NCBI RefSeq assembly: GCF_013299165.1
Contig: NZ_JAAFKD010000046.1
Span: forward strand, 1 to 37,417
From: Microcoleus sp. bin38.metabat.b11b12b14.051
GTDB lineage: Bacteria > Cyanobacteriota > Cyanobacteriia > Cyanobacteriales > Microcoleaceae
Length of the DNA: 37,417 bases
Direction of reading: 5' to 3'
Under the pieces are notes generated by a model. It had not been told where the DNA came from. It saw only the letters and a program-made list of their open reading frames with translations, and searched no databases. Every line of letters starts with the position of its first letter. The stretch's first letter is position 1. Of this stretch, positions 7,409 to 15,676 are shown piece by piece. The translations under genes were made by a program, and so were the position numbers.

Positions 7409-8170
7409 TTAACTCCGCACTGCTTTCACCAGCGACTGACAGGCCCGCAGGAAGACGGCAACATCTGCCCCAAGGGCGACATACTGAACGCCAACATCAA
7501 TCCACTGCTTGGCGATTTCGGGGTTTTCGGCAAAAGTACCGGCTGCTTTCCCTGCTTTGCGGATGGTTTGCACTGCTTCCTGCATCATGTCGATGACTCG
7601 CCGATCGCGGACTTGGCCCGGAATGCCGATCGACTGTGACAGATCGTAAGGCCCCAAAAAAATCACATCAATATGAGGGACTGTCACAATTTGCGCCAAG
7701 TTGTCTATACCGCCTTTCCCTTCGATGTGAATCACAACCAAGGATTCTTCATTGAGTTTGTCCGTGATATTTGTACCTGCGGCCGTGTAAAGTCCCGCCC
7801 GCGTAGCGAAAGAAAGGCCCCGCGTCCCCAGAGGACTGTATTTAGCGCTTTTGACAGCGATTTCGGCATCGATTTTGCTTTCAATTTGAGGTACTTGAAC
7901 GCCTGCGCTGCCGATGTCGAGAGCTCGTTGAATTTGCGGCCCGTCGTTTTTGCGGACGCGGACAATCGGTGCAATGCCGCTGCAATCGGCCGCGCGGCAC
8001 AAATCTTCAGCAGCAAGCGGGTGCAGGGGGCCGTGTTCCATGTCGATGACGGCAAAATCAAATCCAGCGTGACCGCAGATTTCGATGAATGCGGGATAGG
8101 CGCAGTTCATAAATAAGCCGAGGACTGTTTCGCCTTGTTTGATTTTTTGTTTTAGTTCGTTTTGACGCAT
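7409..8170 (-). CDS. HpcH/HpaI family aldolase
   Basis: A 253-aa enzyme of the class II 2-keto-3-deoxy acid aldolase family (relatives split 2,4-dihydroxyhept-2-ene-1,7-dioate or 2-keto-3-deoxy-L-rhamnonate to pyruvate or a related product plus an aldehyde). The motifs are intact: DMEHGP with His46 as the catalytic base, VRV with Arg71, IHIEGKGGIDN with Glu150 and GPYDLSQS with Asp176 as metal or substrate ligands. Length is normal. The substrate cannot be told from sequence. The insertion sequence ends 2 bp past the stop codon, so the native 3' end of the message has been replaced; the coding sequence is untouched. No pathway partner lies next to it. Confidence 0.92.
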   Translation of the reverse strand: MRQNELKQKIKQGETVLGLFMNCAYPAFIEICGHAGFDFAVIDMEHGPLHPLAAEDLCRAADCSGIAPIVRVRKNDGPQIQRALDIGSAGVQVPQIESKIDAEIAVKSAKYSPLGTRGLSFATRAGLYTAAGTNITDKLNEESLVVIHIEGKGGIDNLAQIVTVPHIDVIFLGPYDLSQSIGIPGQVRDRRVIDMMQEAVQTIRKAGKAAGTFAENPEIAKQWIDVGVQYVALGADVAVFLRACQSLVKAVRS

Positions 8171-8209
8171 AAATTTGATTTTTTAACCGCAGATGAACGC
8201 GGATTAACG

Positions 8210-8290
8210 CTGATTTTTTTTATTTTATACTCTTCAACCTGCGGAGGCAGGTTTTGTTTTTATAGACGCGGTTTCAACCGCCGTCTGCAT
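8210..8290. repeat. Dispersed hairpin repeat (CGCGGAGGCGGG / GACGCGGTTTCAACCGC family)
   Basis: CTTCAACCTGCGGAGGCAGG followed by TTTTGTTTTTATAGACGCGG and TTTCAACCGCC. Both parts are self-complementary and recur at 11068-11470 in several copies. It sits just upstream of the aldolase, between it and the downstream end of the minus-strand membrane-protein gene. Confidence 0.7.
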
Positions 8291-8297
8291 CTGATTT

Positions 8298-8810
8298 TTA
8301 TGTTAAGAGAATTGAAAGAAACTTTATAGCTGATTTTGCTTCTATTTTAAATGGAATCAGGCACAAAAACCAGCCGAAAAAAAACATTCCTAGGATTGGG
8401 ACAAATATTGCTCCCACCGAAGGTTCGACGAACCAAGCAAATAAAGAAAACATTCCTATACTGCCCGTTGTCCACAGCCAAAGAATCATAAATGCTAGCA
8501 CTATTTTATGTAAACTCATCCTGACTTTGATGGAACAACCAAAGGGTTTAGAATAAATTTCTCCTTCGATCATTGGCAAAAATGAATTGCGACCGGTGAT
8601 GATGCGACTGATTTTAAAGGTATTGTCAGAAATAGTTCCTTCATAAGGTTTTGCAGGTGGCGCACCGAAAGGTATGTTTATTCTAAAAAATTTCGGAGGA
8701 GTCACAACTTCGTCCAACCTGTTCACAACTTCTGAAAATGTTAAACTTGTGGTAATTGTTAAACTCTCAAAAGGAATCAACGACCTGAAAAAAATGCCGA
8801 TTCTGAGCAT
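8298..8810 (-). CDS. Hypothetical protein with two membrane segments
   Basis: A 170-aa protein that I cannot assign to a named family. Residues 35-95 form a soluble part with the pattern FEGTI/YEGTISDNTFKISRI followed by GRNSFLPMIEGEIY, which I believe recurs in uncharacterised proteins of cyanobacteria and other bacteria. Two hydrophobic helices follow, roughly residues 101-130 (IVLAFMILWLWTTGSIGMF) and 132-155, separated by a short turn with WFVEPSV. The C terminus (KFLSILLT) is short and probably cytoplasmic. The ATG at 8810 has no strong ribosome binding site. It is transcribed away from the FAD oxidoreductase gene, 134 bp from it. No function is suggested by neighbours. Confidence 0.72.
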   Translation of the reverse strand: MLRIGIFFRSLIPFESLTITTSLTFSEVVNRLDEVVTPPKFFRINIPFGAPPAKPYEGTISDNTFKISRIITGRNSFLPMIEGEIYSKPFGCSIKVRMSLHKIVLAFMILWLWTTGSIGMFSLFAWFVEPSVGAIFVPILGMFFFGWFLCLIPFKIEAKSAIKFLSILLT

Positions 8811-8944
8811 AAGTTTTATCCTGCTTTTCTATAATTATTGATGGTATTAATGCCTTTTATATAAAACAACTTTGCCCTGACAGCACCGCGAAATACCAGT
8901 ATACTGCAAAATAAACATTTCGATGCGATGAGTGTTTTTCGCTG

Positions 8945-11044
8945 ATGTCTAAATTAATTCCACAATCTCCCATGCAACTGCGACGGTATCTATTTTTGCT
9001 CAAAGGTCGATCGCTCGTCACCTTCACCCTCAGCCTCATTACCTCGATCTCGGCTATTACCCCAGCCTTTGCCGCACCTCCTCGCAATCCCGACAAAGAG
9101 GAAACTTGCGACATTCTCGTAGCAGGCGGCGGGCTTGCGGGTGCTGCTACCGCCTACGAAGGTTTGCTCGCAGGGCGCACGGTTTGCATCACAGAAATTA
9201 CTGACTGGCTGGGCGGTCAAATTTCCTCTCAAGGAACCTCCGCACTAGACGAAAGAGAGACTCAGCGATCGCTCTTATTTTACCCGCGCGGCTACTTAGA
9301 GTTGCGGCAGCGGATTAAGGAACATTACGGAAGGCTAAATCCCGGCGGCTGTTGGGTTAGCTATTCGTGTTTCATGCCCTACAACGGCCACAAAATTCTA
9401 TCTGACATCTTGCAGGATGCGGCCGAAAGAGGCAATGGTAAGCTCAAATGGTTTCCGAATACGGTGATTAAAGAATTAGCAGTTACTCCGGCCGCGGCGG
9501 GAAATGCGGTAGGGGGCCAACAAATTAAAAGTGCGATCGCCATTCAACACAAACCCGCCGCCAACACCCCGCCCATCAACACCGAAACTCTGTCTCAAAC
9601 TATCGAAGATGCCTATCGCTACGAAAATTCGGCGCGATTTAACAAAACTCTTATTCGGTTTACTTCCAAACCGCCCAAGCAGTCAAATTCGCAACCTAGA
9701 GGTGCTGATTGGTTCGTGGTAGATGCGACGGAAACAGGCGAATTGATCGGACTTGCCGATGTTCCCTATCGCCTCGGAATTGACCCGCGTTCCCCTCTCG
9801 AACCTTCCTCAGCCAGCCCCACCGGCGATGCTTACTGCACTCAAGGTTTTACCTACACCTTTGCGATGGAAGCAACCAAGGAACCGCAACAGCATCAATT
9901 GCCATCTTTTTATCAACAATACGCTCCTTACTACAGTTACGAATTGCAAAGATTAGCGAGCTTTCCGCTAGTTTTCAGCTACCGCCAAATTAGGAGCATG
10001 AGACCCGACGAGCCGCGCCCTGCCGATCCGAAACAATTCCCGATTTATCCTGGGGATATTTCCATGCAAAACTGGACGTGGGGGAATGACTACCGTCCGG
10101 GTTCGGCTCAGGATAATTTGATTTATTCTCGCGCGCAATTGGAGGCTAACGGTCAACTGCAACCGGGCGGTTGGATGGGCGGTTTGCGAACGGAAACTTT
10201 ACGTCGTGGCGAAGAAAATGCTAAAGGATTTTTCTACTGGTTGGTAGCAGGAACTACTGACTCGCAATTAGGTAATGGCGTGAAAAAGCCTTATCCTAAC
10301 AATCGCTTTTTGAGCGGGTTGGATTCGCCGATGGGGACGGTGCACGGACTTTCTAAATATCCTTATATGCGGGAGGGGCGGCGGATTATTGGGCGTCCGA
10401 CTTTGACTCAGCCTCAAGGTTTTACGGTGTGGGAAGTTGATATGTCTCGCAATGATTTTAAGACGGATTTTTACCGGAAGAATTTGTCGGAACAAGAGTA
10501 TCGGAATTTGTGGTTGGCTGTGGGAGGTTTGAACGCGCCGGCTTTGGCTGTGGGAACTCAATCTGTTGAAGAGACAAAATCCCGATCGCGCGCCACGATT
10601 TATCCTGATAGTGTGGGTATCGGTCATTACGCGATCGACTTTCACCCCTGCATGACCAACAGCCCGCCGGAAGCCCCGGGAAACACCGAACGCGAAGGTA
10701 CTCGCAAAGGTCAAGGCCAAGCTTATCCGTTCCAAATTCCGCTGCGAGCAATGATTCCTCAAAAGATTGACAATATGTTAGTGGCGGGTAAAAGTATTGC
10801 TGTGAGCCACACGGCGGCGGCTGCTTATCGAGTGCATTCTTTTGAATGGTCTGCGGGTGCGGCGGCGGGTGTTACGGCTGCTTTTTCCCTAGAAAAGGGG
10901 ATTTTACCCTATGAATTGGTGGACGAATTGCCGTCCCGCGAGCCGAATTTAGAGGCGCTACAGTTGCGATTGCAGCAAAATAAAAATCCGATCGCCTTTC
11001 CGGGTACTTCTATCTTCAATAGTTCTTGGCAAAATTGGAAGTAA
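8945..11044 (+). CDS. Exported FAD-dependent oxidoreductase
   Basis: A 699-aa flavoprotein. The N terminus has a basic stretch, a hydrophobic core (VTFTLSLITSISAITP) and a signal-peptidase-like AFA-A site at about residue 43, so the enzyme is likely exported to the periplasm. The dinucleotide-binding motif DILVAGGGLAGAATAYEG (Gly61-Gly66) and the acidic end of the second strand VCITE fit the FAD_oxidored group (PF12831-like). Later, FVVDATETGELIGLAD and PLRAMIPQKIDNMLVAGKSI with SHTAAAAYRVH are the second half of the FAD-binding fold typical of this group. The substrate is unknown. There is no twin-arginine motif, although a cofactor-bearing exported enzyme would often have one. The start ATG has no clear Shine-Dalgarno; the ATG at 8972 would also leave an intact signal peptide. 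Confidence 0.86.
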   Translation: MSKLIPQSPMQLRRYLFLLKGRSLVTFTLSLITSISAITPAFAAPPRNPDKEETCDILVAGGGLAGAATAYEGLLAGRTVCITEITDWLGGQISSQGTSALDERETQRSLLFYPRGYLELRQRIKEHYGRLNPGGCWVSYSCFMPYNGHKILSDILQDAAERGNGKLKWFPNTVIKELAVTPAAAGNAVGGQQIKSAIAIQHKPAANTPPINTETLSQTIEDAYRYENSARFNKTLIRFTSKPPKQSNSQPRGADWFVVDATETGELIGLADVPYRLGIDPRSPLEPSSASPTGDAYCTQGFTYTFAMEATKEPQQHQLPSFYQQYAPYYSYELQRLASFPLVFSYRQIRSMRPDEPRPADPKQFPIYPGDISMQNWTWGNDYRPGSAQDNLIYSRAQLEANGQLQPGGWMGGLRTETLRRGEENAKGFFYWLVAGTTDSQLGNGVKKPYPNNRFLSGLDSPMGTVHGLSKYPYMREGRRIIGRPTLTQPQGFTVWEVDMSRNDFKTDFYRKNLSEQEYRNLWLAVGGLNAPALAVGTQSVEETKSRSRATIYPDSVGIGHYAIDFHPCMTNSPPEAPGNTEREGTRKGQGQAYPFQIPLRAMIPQKIDNMLVAGKSIAVSHTAAAAYRVHSFEWSAGAAAGVTAAFSLEKGILPYELVDELPSREPNLEALQLRLQQNKNPIAFPGTSIFNSSWQNWK

Positions 11045-11803
11045 AGAGGAAGATGCAGGAAGATGCAGACGGCGGTTTCAACCGCGCCTTGTCAGAGGAA
11101 GACGGCGGTTTCAACCGCGTCTTGTCAGAGGAAGACGGCGGTTTCAACCGCGTCTACAGAAACGAAGTCCGCCGGACGCCGACTGAATAAAATAACGTAA
11201 AACGTTATTTTCACCGCCCCTTCTTCAACCCGCGGAGGCGGGTTTTGTTTGACAAGACGCGGTTTCTAACCGCCCGGTAGGCTAAATAAAATAACGTAAA
11301 ACGTTATTTTCACCGCCCCTTCTTCAACCCGCGGAGGCGGGTTTTGTTTGACAAGACGCGGTTTCTAACCGCCCGGTCTTCTGTGGGTGTAACCGCGTCT
11401 ACTTCAACCCGCTCCCGTCGCGTGAGTGTTTTTATAGACGCGGTTTCAACCGCCCGGTCTTCTGTGGGTGTAACGTGTTTGTTGACACCATATCCCCCTC
11501 TCGCCCTCTCCGACTCCCCTCTCCCGTGCGGATTTCTGATAAAAATATTAAGCTAACTAAAGCACAAGCGATCGACAGTTCGGACAAGACTCTGGTTTTG
11601 GCTCAAAAAGTCGGCTATTTGCGGTTTTTTGCTTTGATAGCAATCGCCACAGCGGTGAGGACATAAGTGATCTCATGAATACAGCCTCCTAACCCATAGC
11701 ATAAACGGTTTGATTTCCTTGCCATGCAACTGTCAACTGTCCACTGTCAACTGTTCACTGCTATATCTGCTGTCAAATTACAAAATTACCTGACAATCAA
11801 TAC
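11045..11803. repeat. Repeat-rich spacer: 33-bp and 99-bp tandem units and CAACTGT heptamers
   Basis: Three 33-bp copies of a unit starting GACGGCGGTTTCAACCGCG lie at 11068-11166. Two near-identical 99-bp units at 11186-11377 each contain AATAACGTAAAACGTTATT, CTTCAACCCGCGGAGGCGGG and GACGCGGTTTCTAACCGCC, all self-complementary. Further partial copies reach about 11475. CAACTGT-type heptamers lie at 11724-11760. Two short open frames here (for example 11475-11666) have no ribosome binding site and resemble no protein I know, so I do not call a gene. Confidence 0.8.
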
Positions 11804-12631
11804 ATGAATATTTTTAGCAGTCTGCTTTCTGGGCCAACTAAACAACCCCAAGTTACAAAACAGCGTCGAGGCATTGAAATTAAGTCGGAACGCGAAATCG
11901 AAATTATGCGGCAGGCCGCGAAAATTGTCGCAACGGTACTCAAAGAGATTTCCCAACTGGTGAAACCGGGAATGACTACTGCTGATTTAGATGTTTATGC
12001 CGAAAGACGCATCCGCGAAATGGGCGCAACTCCGAGTTTCAAAGGTTATCACGGTTTCACCGGCTCGATTTGCTCTAGCATTAATAACGAAGTGGTTCAC
12101 GGCATCCCCAGCCCCAAAAAAGTGATTCGCGCCGGAGATGTTCTCAAAGTAGATACGGGAGCATATTATCAAGGTTTTCACGGCGATTCTTGTATCACGA
12201 TCGCAGTTGTGGAAGTGACACCGGAATCGGCAAAATTAATTAGAGTTGCAGAAGAAGCTCTCTATAAAGGTATCGAACAAGTGAAGGCGGGAGCTTATTT
12301 GCTGGATCTCGCTGGTGCGATCGAAGATCATGTCAAAAGCAACGGTTTTAGCATCGTTGAGGAGTTCACAGGCCACGGTGTCGGGCGCAATTTGCACGAG
12401 GAACCGTCGGTTTTCAACTTCCGCACCCGGGAAATGCCTAACGTGAAATTGCGATCGGGTATGACATTGGCGATCGAACCGATTTTGAATGCGGGTTCTA
12501 AGTACACTCGGACGCTGGCTGACAAGTGGACTGCTGTAACGGTTGACAATGCTATGTCTGCTCAGTTCGAGCATACTGTATTGGTGACGGAAACCGGTTA
12601 TGAAATTTTGACCGATCGTTCAAAAGTTTAA
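11804..12631 (+). CDS. map: Type I methionine aminopeptidase
   Basis: A 275-aa cytoplasmic metalloprotease that removes the N-terminal methionine from new proteins. The five metal ligands are all present: Asp117 in KVDTGAYY, Asp128 in GFHGDSC, His191 in TGHGVGRN, Glu225 in AIEPIL and Glu256 in QFEHTVLV; His100 in VVHGIP is the substrate-contact His. A ~25-residue N-terminal extension (SGPTKQPQVTKQRRGIEI) precedes the catalytic domain, which is normal for one of the several cyanobacterial paralogues. It is monocistronic here, with a hairpin after the stop. Start chosen at the first ATG after an in-frame break; no strong ribosome binding site is visible. The call is firm; whether it is the main or an accessory paralogue is unknown. 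Confidence 0.97.
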   Translation: MNIFSSLLSGPTKQPQVTKQRRGIEIKSEREIEIMRQAAKIVATVLKEISQLVKPGMTTADLDVYAERRIREMGATPSFKGYHGFTGSICSSINNEVVHGIPSPKKVIRAGDVLKVDTGAYYQGFHGDSCITIAVVEVTPESAKLIRVAEEALYKGIEQVKAGAYLLDLAGAIEDHVKSNGFSIVEEFTGHGVGRNLHEEPSVFNFRTREMPNVKLRSGMTLAIEPILNAGSKYTRTLADKWTAVTVDNAMSAQFEHTVLVTETGYEILTDRSKV

Positions 12632-12703
12632 GTCGGAATTGTTCAAGAATAGACCTGAATTGTAAAAGTCCTTTTCATCAAATTTAGGGGCGGGTTCGCG
12701 TGC

Positions 12704-12738
12704 CCATCCCACAAGAAAAAATGATTTTTGTGGGATGG
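12704..12738 (+). terminator. Hairpin after map
   Basis: CCATCCCACAA at 12704-12714 pairs exactly with TTGTGGGATGG at 12728-12738 around a 13-nt loop. It begins about 70 bp after the map stop codon. There is no clean T-run, so its role as a terminator is inferred. Confidence 0.5.
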
Positions 12739-12778
12739 ACTCTGATATCGCGTTCGATCGATTAACCGTAATAACATT

Positions 12779-12838
12779 GGTTCGTAGTGCGGACTTCAGT
12801 CCGTTCCATATTGCGGACTGAAGTCCGCACTACGAACC
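12779..12838. repeat. Single full-length copy of the CACTACGAACC hairpin (site B)
   Basis: A perfect 24-bp inverted repeat: left arm 12779-12802 starts GGTTCGTAGTGCGGACTTCA, right arm 12815-12838 is its exact complement, loop 12 nt. It is the unamplified form of the hairpin seen as tandem arrays at 2703, 21061 and 36967. The arms read GCGGACT where the arrays read GAGGACT, and both arms changed together. Confidence 0.92.
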
Positions 12839-12980
12839 GTTTTGGCGACTGTAATCGACCGGACATGGTATTATAGTCAGTCCTAACTATTTTTGTAATC
12901 TTGTCTATAGATGGAGTGAAAAAATAGTTGAATTTGGCTAAATTAAAAGATAATAGTGGTAAAGCGTAAGGGTAAAGGAT

Positions 12981-13673
12981 ATGTCAGCACGATTATTATT
13001 GGTAGATGATGAACCGGGCTTGCGGGAAGCAGTACAAGCTTATTTGGAAGATAGCAATTTTTCGGTTGAGGTTGCCAGTAATGCTCGGGATGGCTGGGAA
13101 CTATTGCAGCAGATGAATCCAGATTTGGTGATTTCAGATATTATGATGCCGCAGGTGGACGGCTATCAGTTTCTCAAGCAAGTGCGGGAAGATCCTCGCT
13201 ATAAGGCTTTGCCGGTGGTGTTTTTGACGGCTAAGGGGATGACGGGCGATCGCATTCAAGGCTATCAAGCAGGCTGCGATGCTTATCTTTCTAAACCCTT
13301 CGATCCCGACGAGTTGGTAGCAATTGTCACCAATTTGCTCGCCCGCCGCGCGGCGGCGAAGGAGACGGGCGGCAATGCTGAAAGTCCTGATATTGCTGCT
13401 TTGGCTAGCCAAATGGCGAGAATTGAGTCTTTGCTGAGCGGCCGTAGTTCGATCGTCCAAAGTGCTTCGCCGGTTAAAATTGATTTGACTCCCCGAGAGC
13501 AAAGTGTTTTGGATTTGGTTGCTCAAGGTTTGATGAATAAGGAAATTGCTCGCCGCTTGGAAACTAGCGTGCGGAATGTGGAAAAGTACGTCAGCCGTTT
13601 GTTTAGCAAGACTGGTACTAACAGCCGTACTGAGTTGGTGCGCTACGCCCTCGAACACGGCTTGACTAAGTAG
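12981..13673 (+). CDS. NarL/LuxR-type response regulator
   Basis: A 230-aa two-component regulator. Residues 1-120 form the receiver domain with the acidic pair Asp9-Asp10, phospho-acceptor Asp53 in LVISDIMMP, Thr83 in VFLTAKG and Lys105 in YLSKPF. Residues 168-228 form a LuxR-type helix-turn-helix (LTPREQSVLDLVAQG, then NKEIARRL and SVRNVEKYVSRLF). The linker at 120-165 is Ala/Gly/Ser-rich. The receiver sequence with GYQAGCDAYLSKPFDPDEL is of the kind found in the cyanobacterial and plastid Rre1/Ycf29 group; I am not certain enough to give a symbol. AAAGGAT lies just before the ATG. No histidine kinase is next to it, as is common in cyanobacteria. Confidence 0.93.
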   Translation: MSARLLLVDDEPGLREAVQAYLEDSNFSVEVASNARDGWELLQQMNPDLVISDIMMPQVDGYQFLKQVREDPRYKALPVVFLTAKGMTGDRIQGYQAGCDAYLSKPFDPDELVAIVTNLLARRAAAKETGGNAESPDIAALASQMARIESLLSGRSSIVQSASPVKIDLTPREQSVLDLVAQGLMNKEIARRLETSVRNVEKYVSRLFSKTGTNSRTELVRYALEHGLTK

Positions 13674-13697
13674 CAAGCGTTTAGGCGCTTTTGACTC

Positions 13698-13735
13698 TTC
13701 GCCCACCAGCGTTACCAGGTTCTTCCTGGTAGCGA
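13698..13735 (+). terminator. Hairpin after the response regulator
   Basis: CGTTACCAGG and CCTGGTAGCG flank a TTCTT loop directly downstream of the regulator gene, giving a stem of about 10 bp with one mismatch. The stem sequence resembles a dispersed cyanobacterial repeat with CCTGGTAACG, so it could be a repeat serving as a terminator. Confidence 0.5.
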
Positions 13736-13775
13736 GAATTCTGCCAAGAATTAGAAATATTCAGATATATAAGTA

Positions 13776-13960
13776 GGGCTTGCTGAATAAGCGATCTGCT
13801 TGGGCTAGGGCATAGGGCATTGGCCAAACAGGGCATAGGGAATAGGCAAGAGTGAAGTGCATAGATTTTTGGGTGATTGACTCCAAAGAGAGCATTCTCT
13901 CCACTTATTGAACCTGAGAATTCTCATCAGAAACAGGTTTTGGAGTTATTCAGCAAGCCC
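13776..13960. mobile_element. 185-bp MITE with 15-bp ends and candidate 6-bp target duplication
   Basis: The left end GGGCTTGCTGAATAA (13776-13790) is the exact complement of TTATTCAGCAAGCCC (13946-13960). TAAGTA flanks both sides (13770-13775 and 13961-13966), consistent with a target-site duplication, although the innermost TA also extends the palindrome. There is no coding capacity. Ends of the GGGCTTGCTGAATAA type are ones I associate with cyanobacterial insertion sequences, so it is probably moved by a transposase from elsewhere. Confidence 0.8.
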
Positions 13961-14297
13961 TAAGTATTGATAGATATCGGATGGGTATAGTAGGTCACAT
14001 CAGCTTGCTGGAAACACGGGGACACGGGGCGCGCAACTTTTCGTCGCTGTGAGTCTGAGATAGACACTGGGACTTCTGGAGGAAATTACTTAAAGGAAAA
14101 CCTGATTCCTTAAGAGTTTTCACGTAGTAAAGAGAAACGGGAAGAGTTGGCCTGATACCCTCTGTCAAGCAAACTTGTCGCGAAGTGTCACAGATTGGGT
14201 TATATGTCGGAAAATAAGGCACTATTAATTAATAGCACCGCAGCCCAGCAGCGGCGGATGTTTGAATTTATAGCAGCACTAAAATCTAGTTGATACC
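13961..14297. other. Spacer after the MITE, no gene seen
   Basis: A 225-bp frame on the minus strand (13995-14222) has no ribosome binding site and no recognisable content. The rest should hold the promoter of the small exported protein at 14309. Confidence 0.4.
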
Positions 14298-14303
14298 AGG
14301 AGG
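14298..14303 (+). promoter_or_regulatory. Strong Shine-Dalgarno AGGAGG
   Basis: AGGAGG is 5 nt before the ATG at 14309. Such a perfect site is rare in this window and fixes the start of the small exported protein. Confidence 0.85.
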
Positions 14304-14308
14304 ATAGC

Positions 14309-14674
14309 ATGGGGAAAATCACGGCGCGACAAACGATAAATGCAATGGTATTATTGCCGATCGTACTAATCGCAAATACAAGTCAAGCTTTGGCCGCTGA
14401 TACCGCTCAAAAAACAGAGCCCAATCAGAAAGTGTCAGATTTGGGCGATCGGCTGGATTTGGATGTGGCGGCTCCAACTACCACAATCGCCATTGAAGAA
14501 AGCGAGGATGCGGACACACCAGATTTTTCAGCTACTAATTTAGATGTGGAGATTGATAAATTTATGACCCAAAATCTGCAAGTTGTAATTGAGGAACCGC
14601 CGCCCGTAGTTTATCTCAGTGCGGCGAGAGGCCAGCAAAGTAGGGAATGCAATATTTCAGCGATTTGTGAGTAA
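14309..14674 (+). CDS. Small exported acidic protein of unknown function
   Basis: A 121-aa protein with a clear signal peptide: MGKITARQ, hydrophobic core TINAMVLLPIVLIANTSQ and a likely ALA-A cleavage site at about residue 29. The mature part is strongly acidic and low in hydrophobic segments (EESEDADTPDF, VEIDKF, VVIEEPPPVVYL), with two Cys near the C terminus (RECNISAICE) that could form a disulfide. I recognise no domain. It stands alone between a MITE and a 1-kb repeat-rich gap. The perfect AGGAGG and signal peptide make it a real gene. Its end, at an ordinary TAA-like stop, shows no sign of truncation, though a shortened version of a longer protein cannot be excluded. Confidence 0.8.
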   Translation: MGKITARQTINAMVLLPIVLIANTSQALAADTAQKTEPNQKVSDLGDRLDLDVAAPTTTIAIEESEDADTPDFSATNLDVEIDKFMTQNLQVVIEEPPPVVYLSAARGQQSRECNISAICE

Positions 14675-15268
14675 CTTCATCGGATTTGTCAGATTTTTGG
14701 CAGCGACTTTTTTGCTCGGTATAATTTGAGCGACCGAGGGTAAAAAAAATCAGTAAAATCCGATGGGTTTGACTGAGATTATGATAACAGAGTATGTATT
14801 TTCTCGGGTATGCTTTAAGGGCGATCGCCTAAAACAATCGGACAGTTTCAGGGCTGACGCAGGAGTCGAAACCCGGTTTCTATAAATTTTGGGTTGAGTA
14901 ACGAAAAATATACAAAAAACTTAGTTTTTGCTCGTTAGCAGGCTCTGCCTGATAACGCAGCTCCGGAGGCTCTGCCTCCTTTCCCCTCGACACTTCTCGG
15001 AGAGAGAAGAATGTGAATCGGAGGTGTTTAAGTTATAAAACTTTCGTTACTTAGTATGCGTCCATAATTGCATTAATAGGATGGGTTTTGCAGCAGTAAA
15101 CTCGCTTGTATTGAAGTGATATTAATGCTTAAGAACCTCCTACAAGTTGTAAGGTGCGAAGTCCACACCCTACATAAAAATTAACTTCTTTATTCCTTAT
15201 TCCTGATGACGGCAGGACGGCATGACTGCTGCGAGTCGGGACAGCACTTGACGGCAGAACTTCTTCCT
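14675..15268. other. Spacer with dispersed hairpin repeats, no gene seen
   Basis: It contains a CTCGGT/ACCGAG inverted pair near 14716-14742, a GAAACCCGGTTTC palindrome followed by TTTTGGGTTGAGTAACG (14868-14910, related to the interior of the MITE at 29322), a GCAGGCTCTGCCTG / GGAGGCTCTGCCTCC double palindrome at about 14938-14982, and a GGTGCGAAGTCCACACCCTAC element near 15152. No open frame has a ribosome binding site. Confidence 0.55.
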
Positions 15269-15634
15269 GATGACTAATGACTACCCTTCGACTTCGCTCA
15301 GGGCGAGATGACTAATGACTACCCTTCGACTTCGCTCAGGGCGAGATGACTAATGACTACCCTTCGACTTCGCTCAGGGCGAGATGACTAATGACTACCC
15401 TTCGACTTCGCTCAGGGCGAGATGACTAATGACTACCCTTCGACTTCGCTCAGGGCGAGATGACTAATGACTACCCTTCGACTTCGCTCAGGGCGAGATG
15501 ACTAATGACTACCCTTCGACTTCGCTCAGGGCGAGATGACTAATGACTAATGACGGCAGGACTTCTTCCTAATGACTAATGACTAATGACTAATGACTAC
15601 CCTTCGACTTCGCTCAGGGCGAGATGACTAATGA
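15269..15634. repeat. 38-bp tandem array with CCTTCGACTTCGCTCAGGGC
   Basis: Seven uninterrupted 38-bp units (15269-15534) each consist of GATGACTAATGACTAC and CCTTCGACTTCGCTCAGGGC plus GA. An eighth copy lies at about 15596-15624 after a stretch of TAATGAC heptamers. The 20-mer is partly self-complementary (CCCTGAGCGAAG against CTTCGCTCAGGG) and the GACTAAT part is a 7-bp repeat of the STRR class, so the unit is a fusion of two known repeat types. It ends about 40 bp before the start of the STAND gene. Confidence 0.92.
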
Positions 15635-15676
15635 CTTCTTTCTACAGCATCTATCCTACCGCAATTTGAAAATATT

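Noticed and set aside
7673..8116. 147-codon frame opposite the aldolase gene
   Set aside because: It is the mirror of a well-supported gene with intact catalytic motifs.
11344..11666. Two small open frames before map
   Set aside because: They begin in hairpin repeats, have no ribosome binding site and show no recognisable protein.
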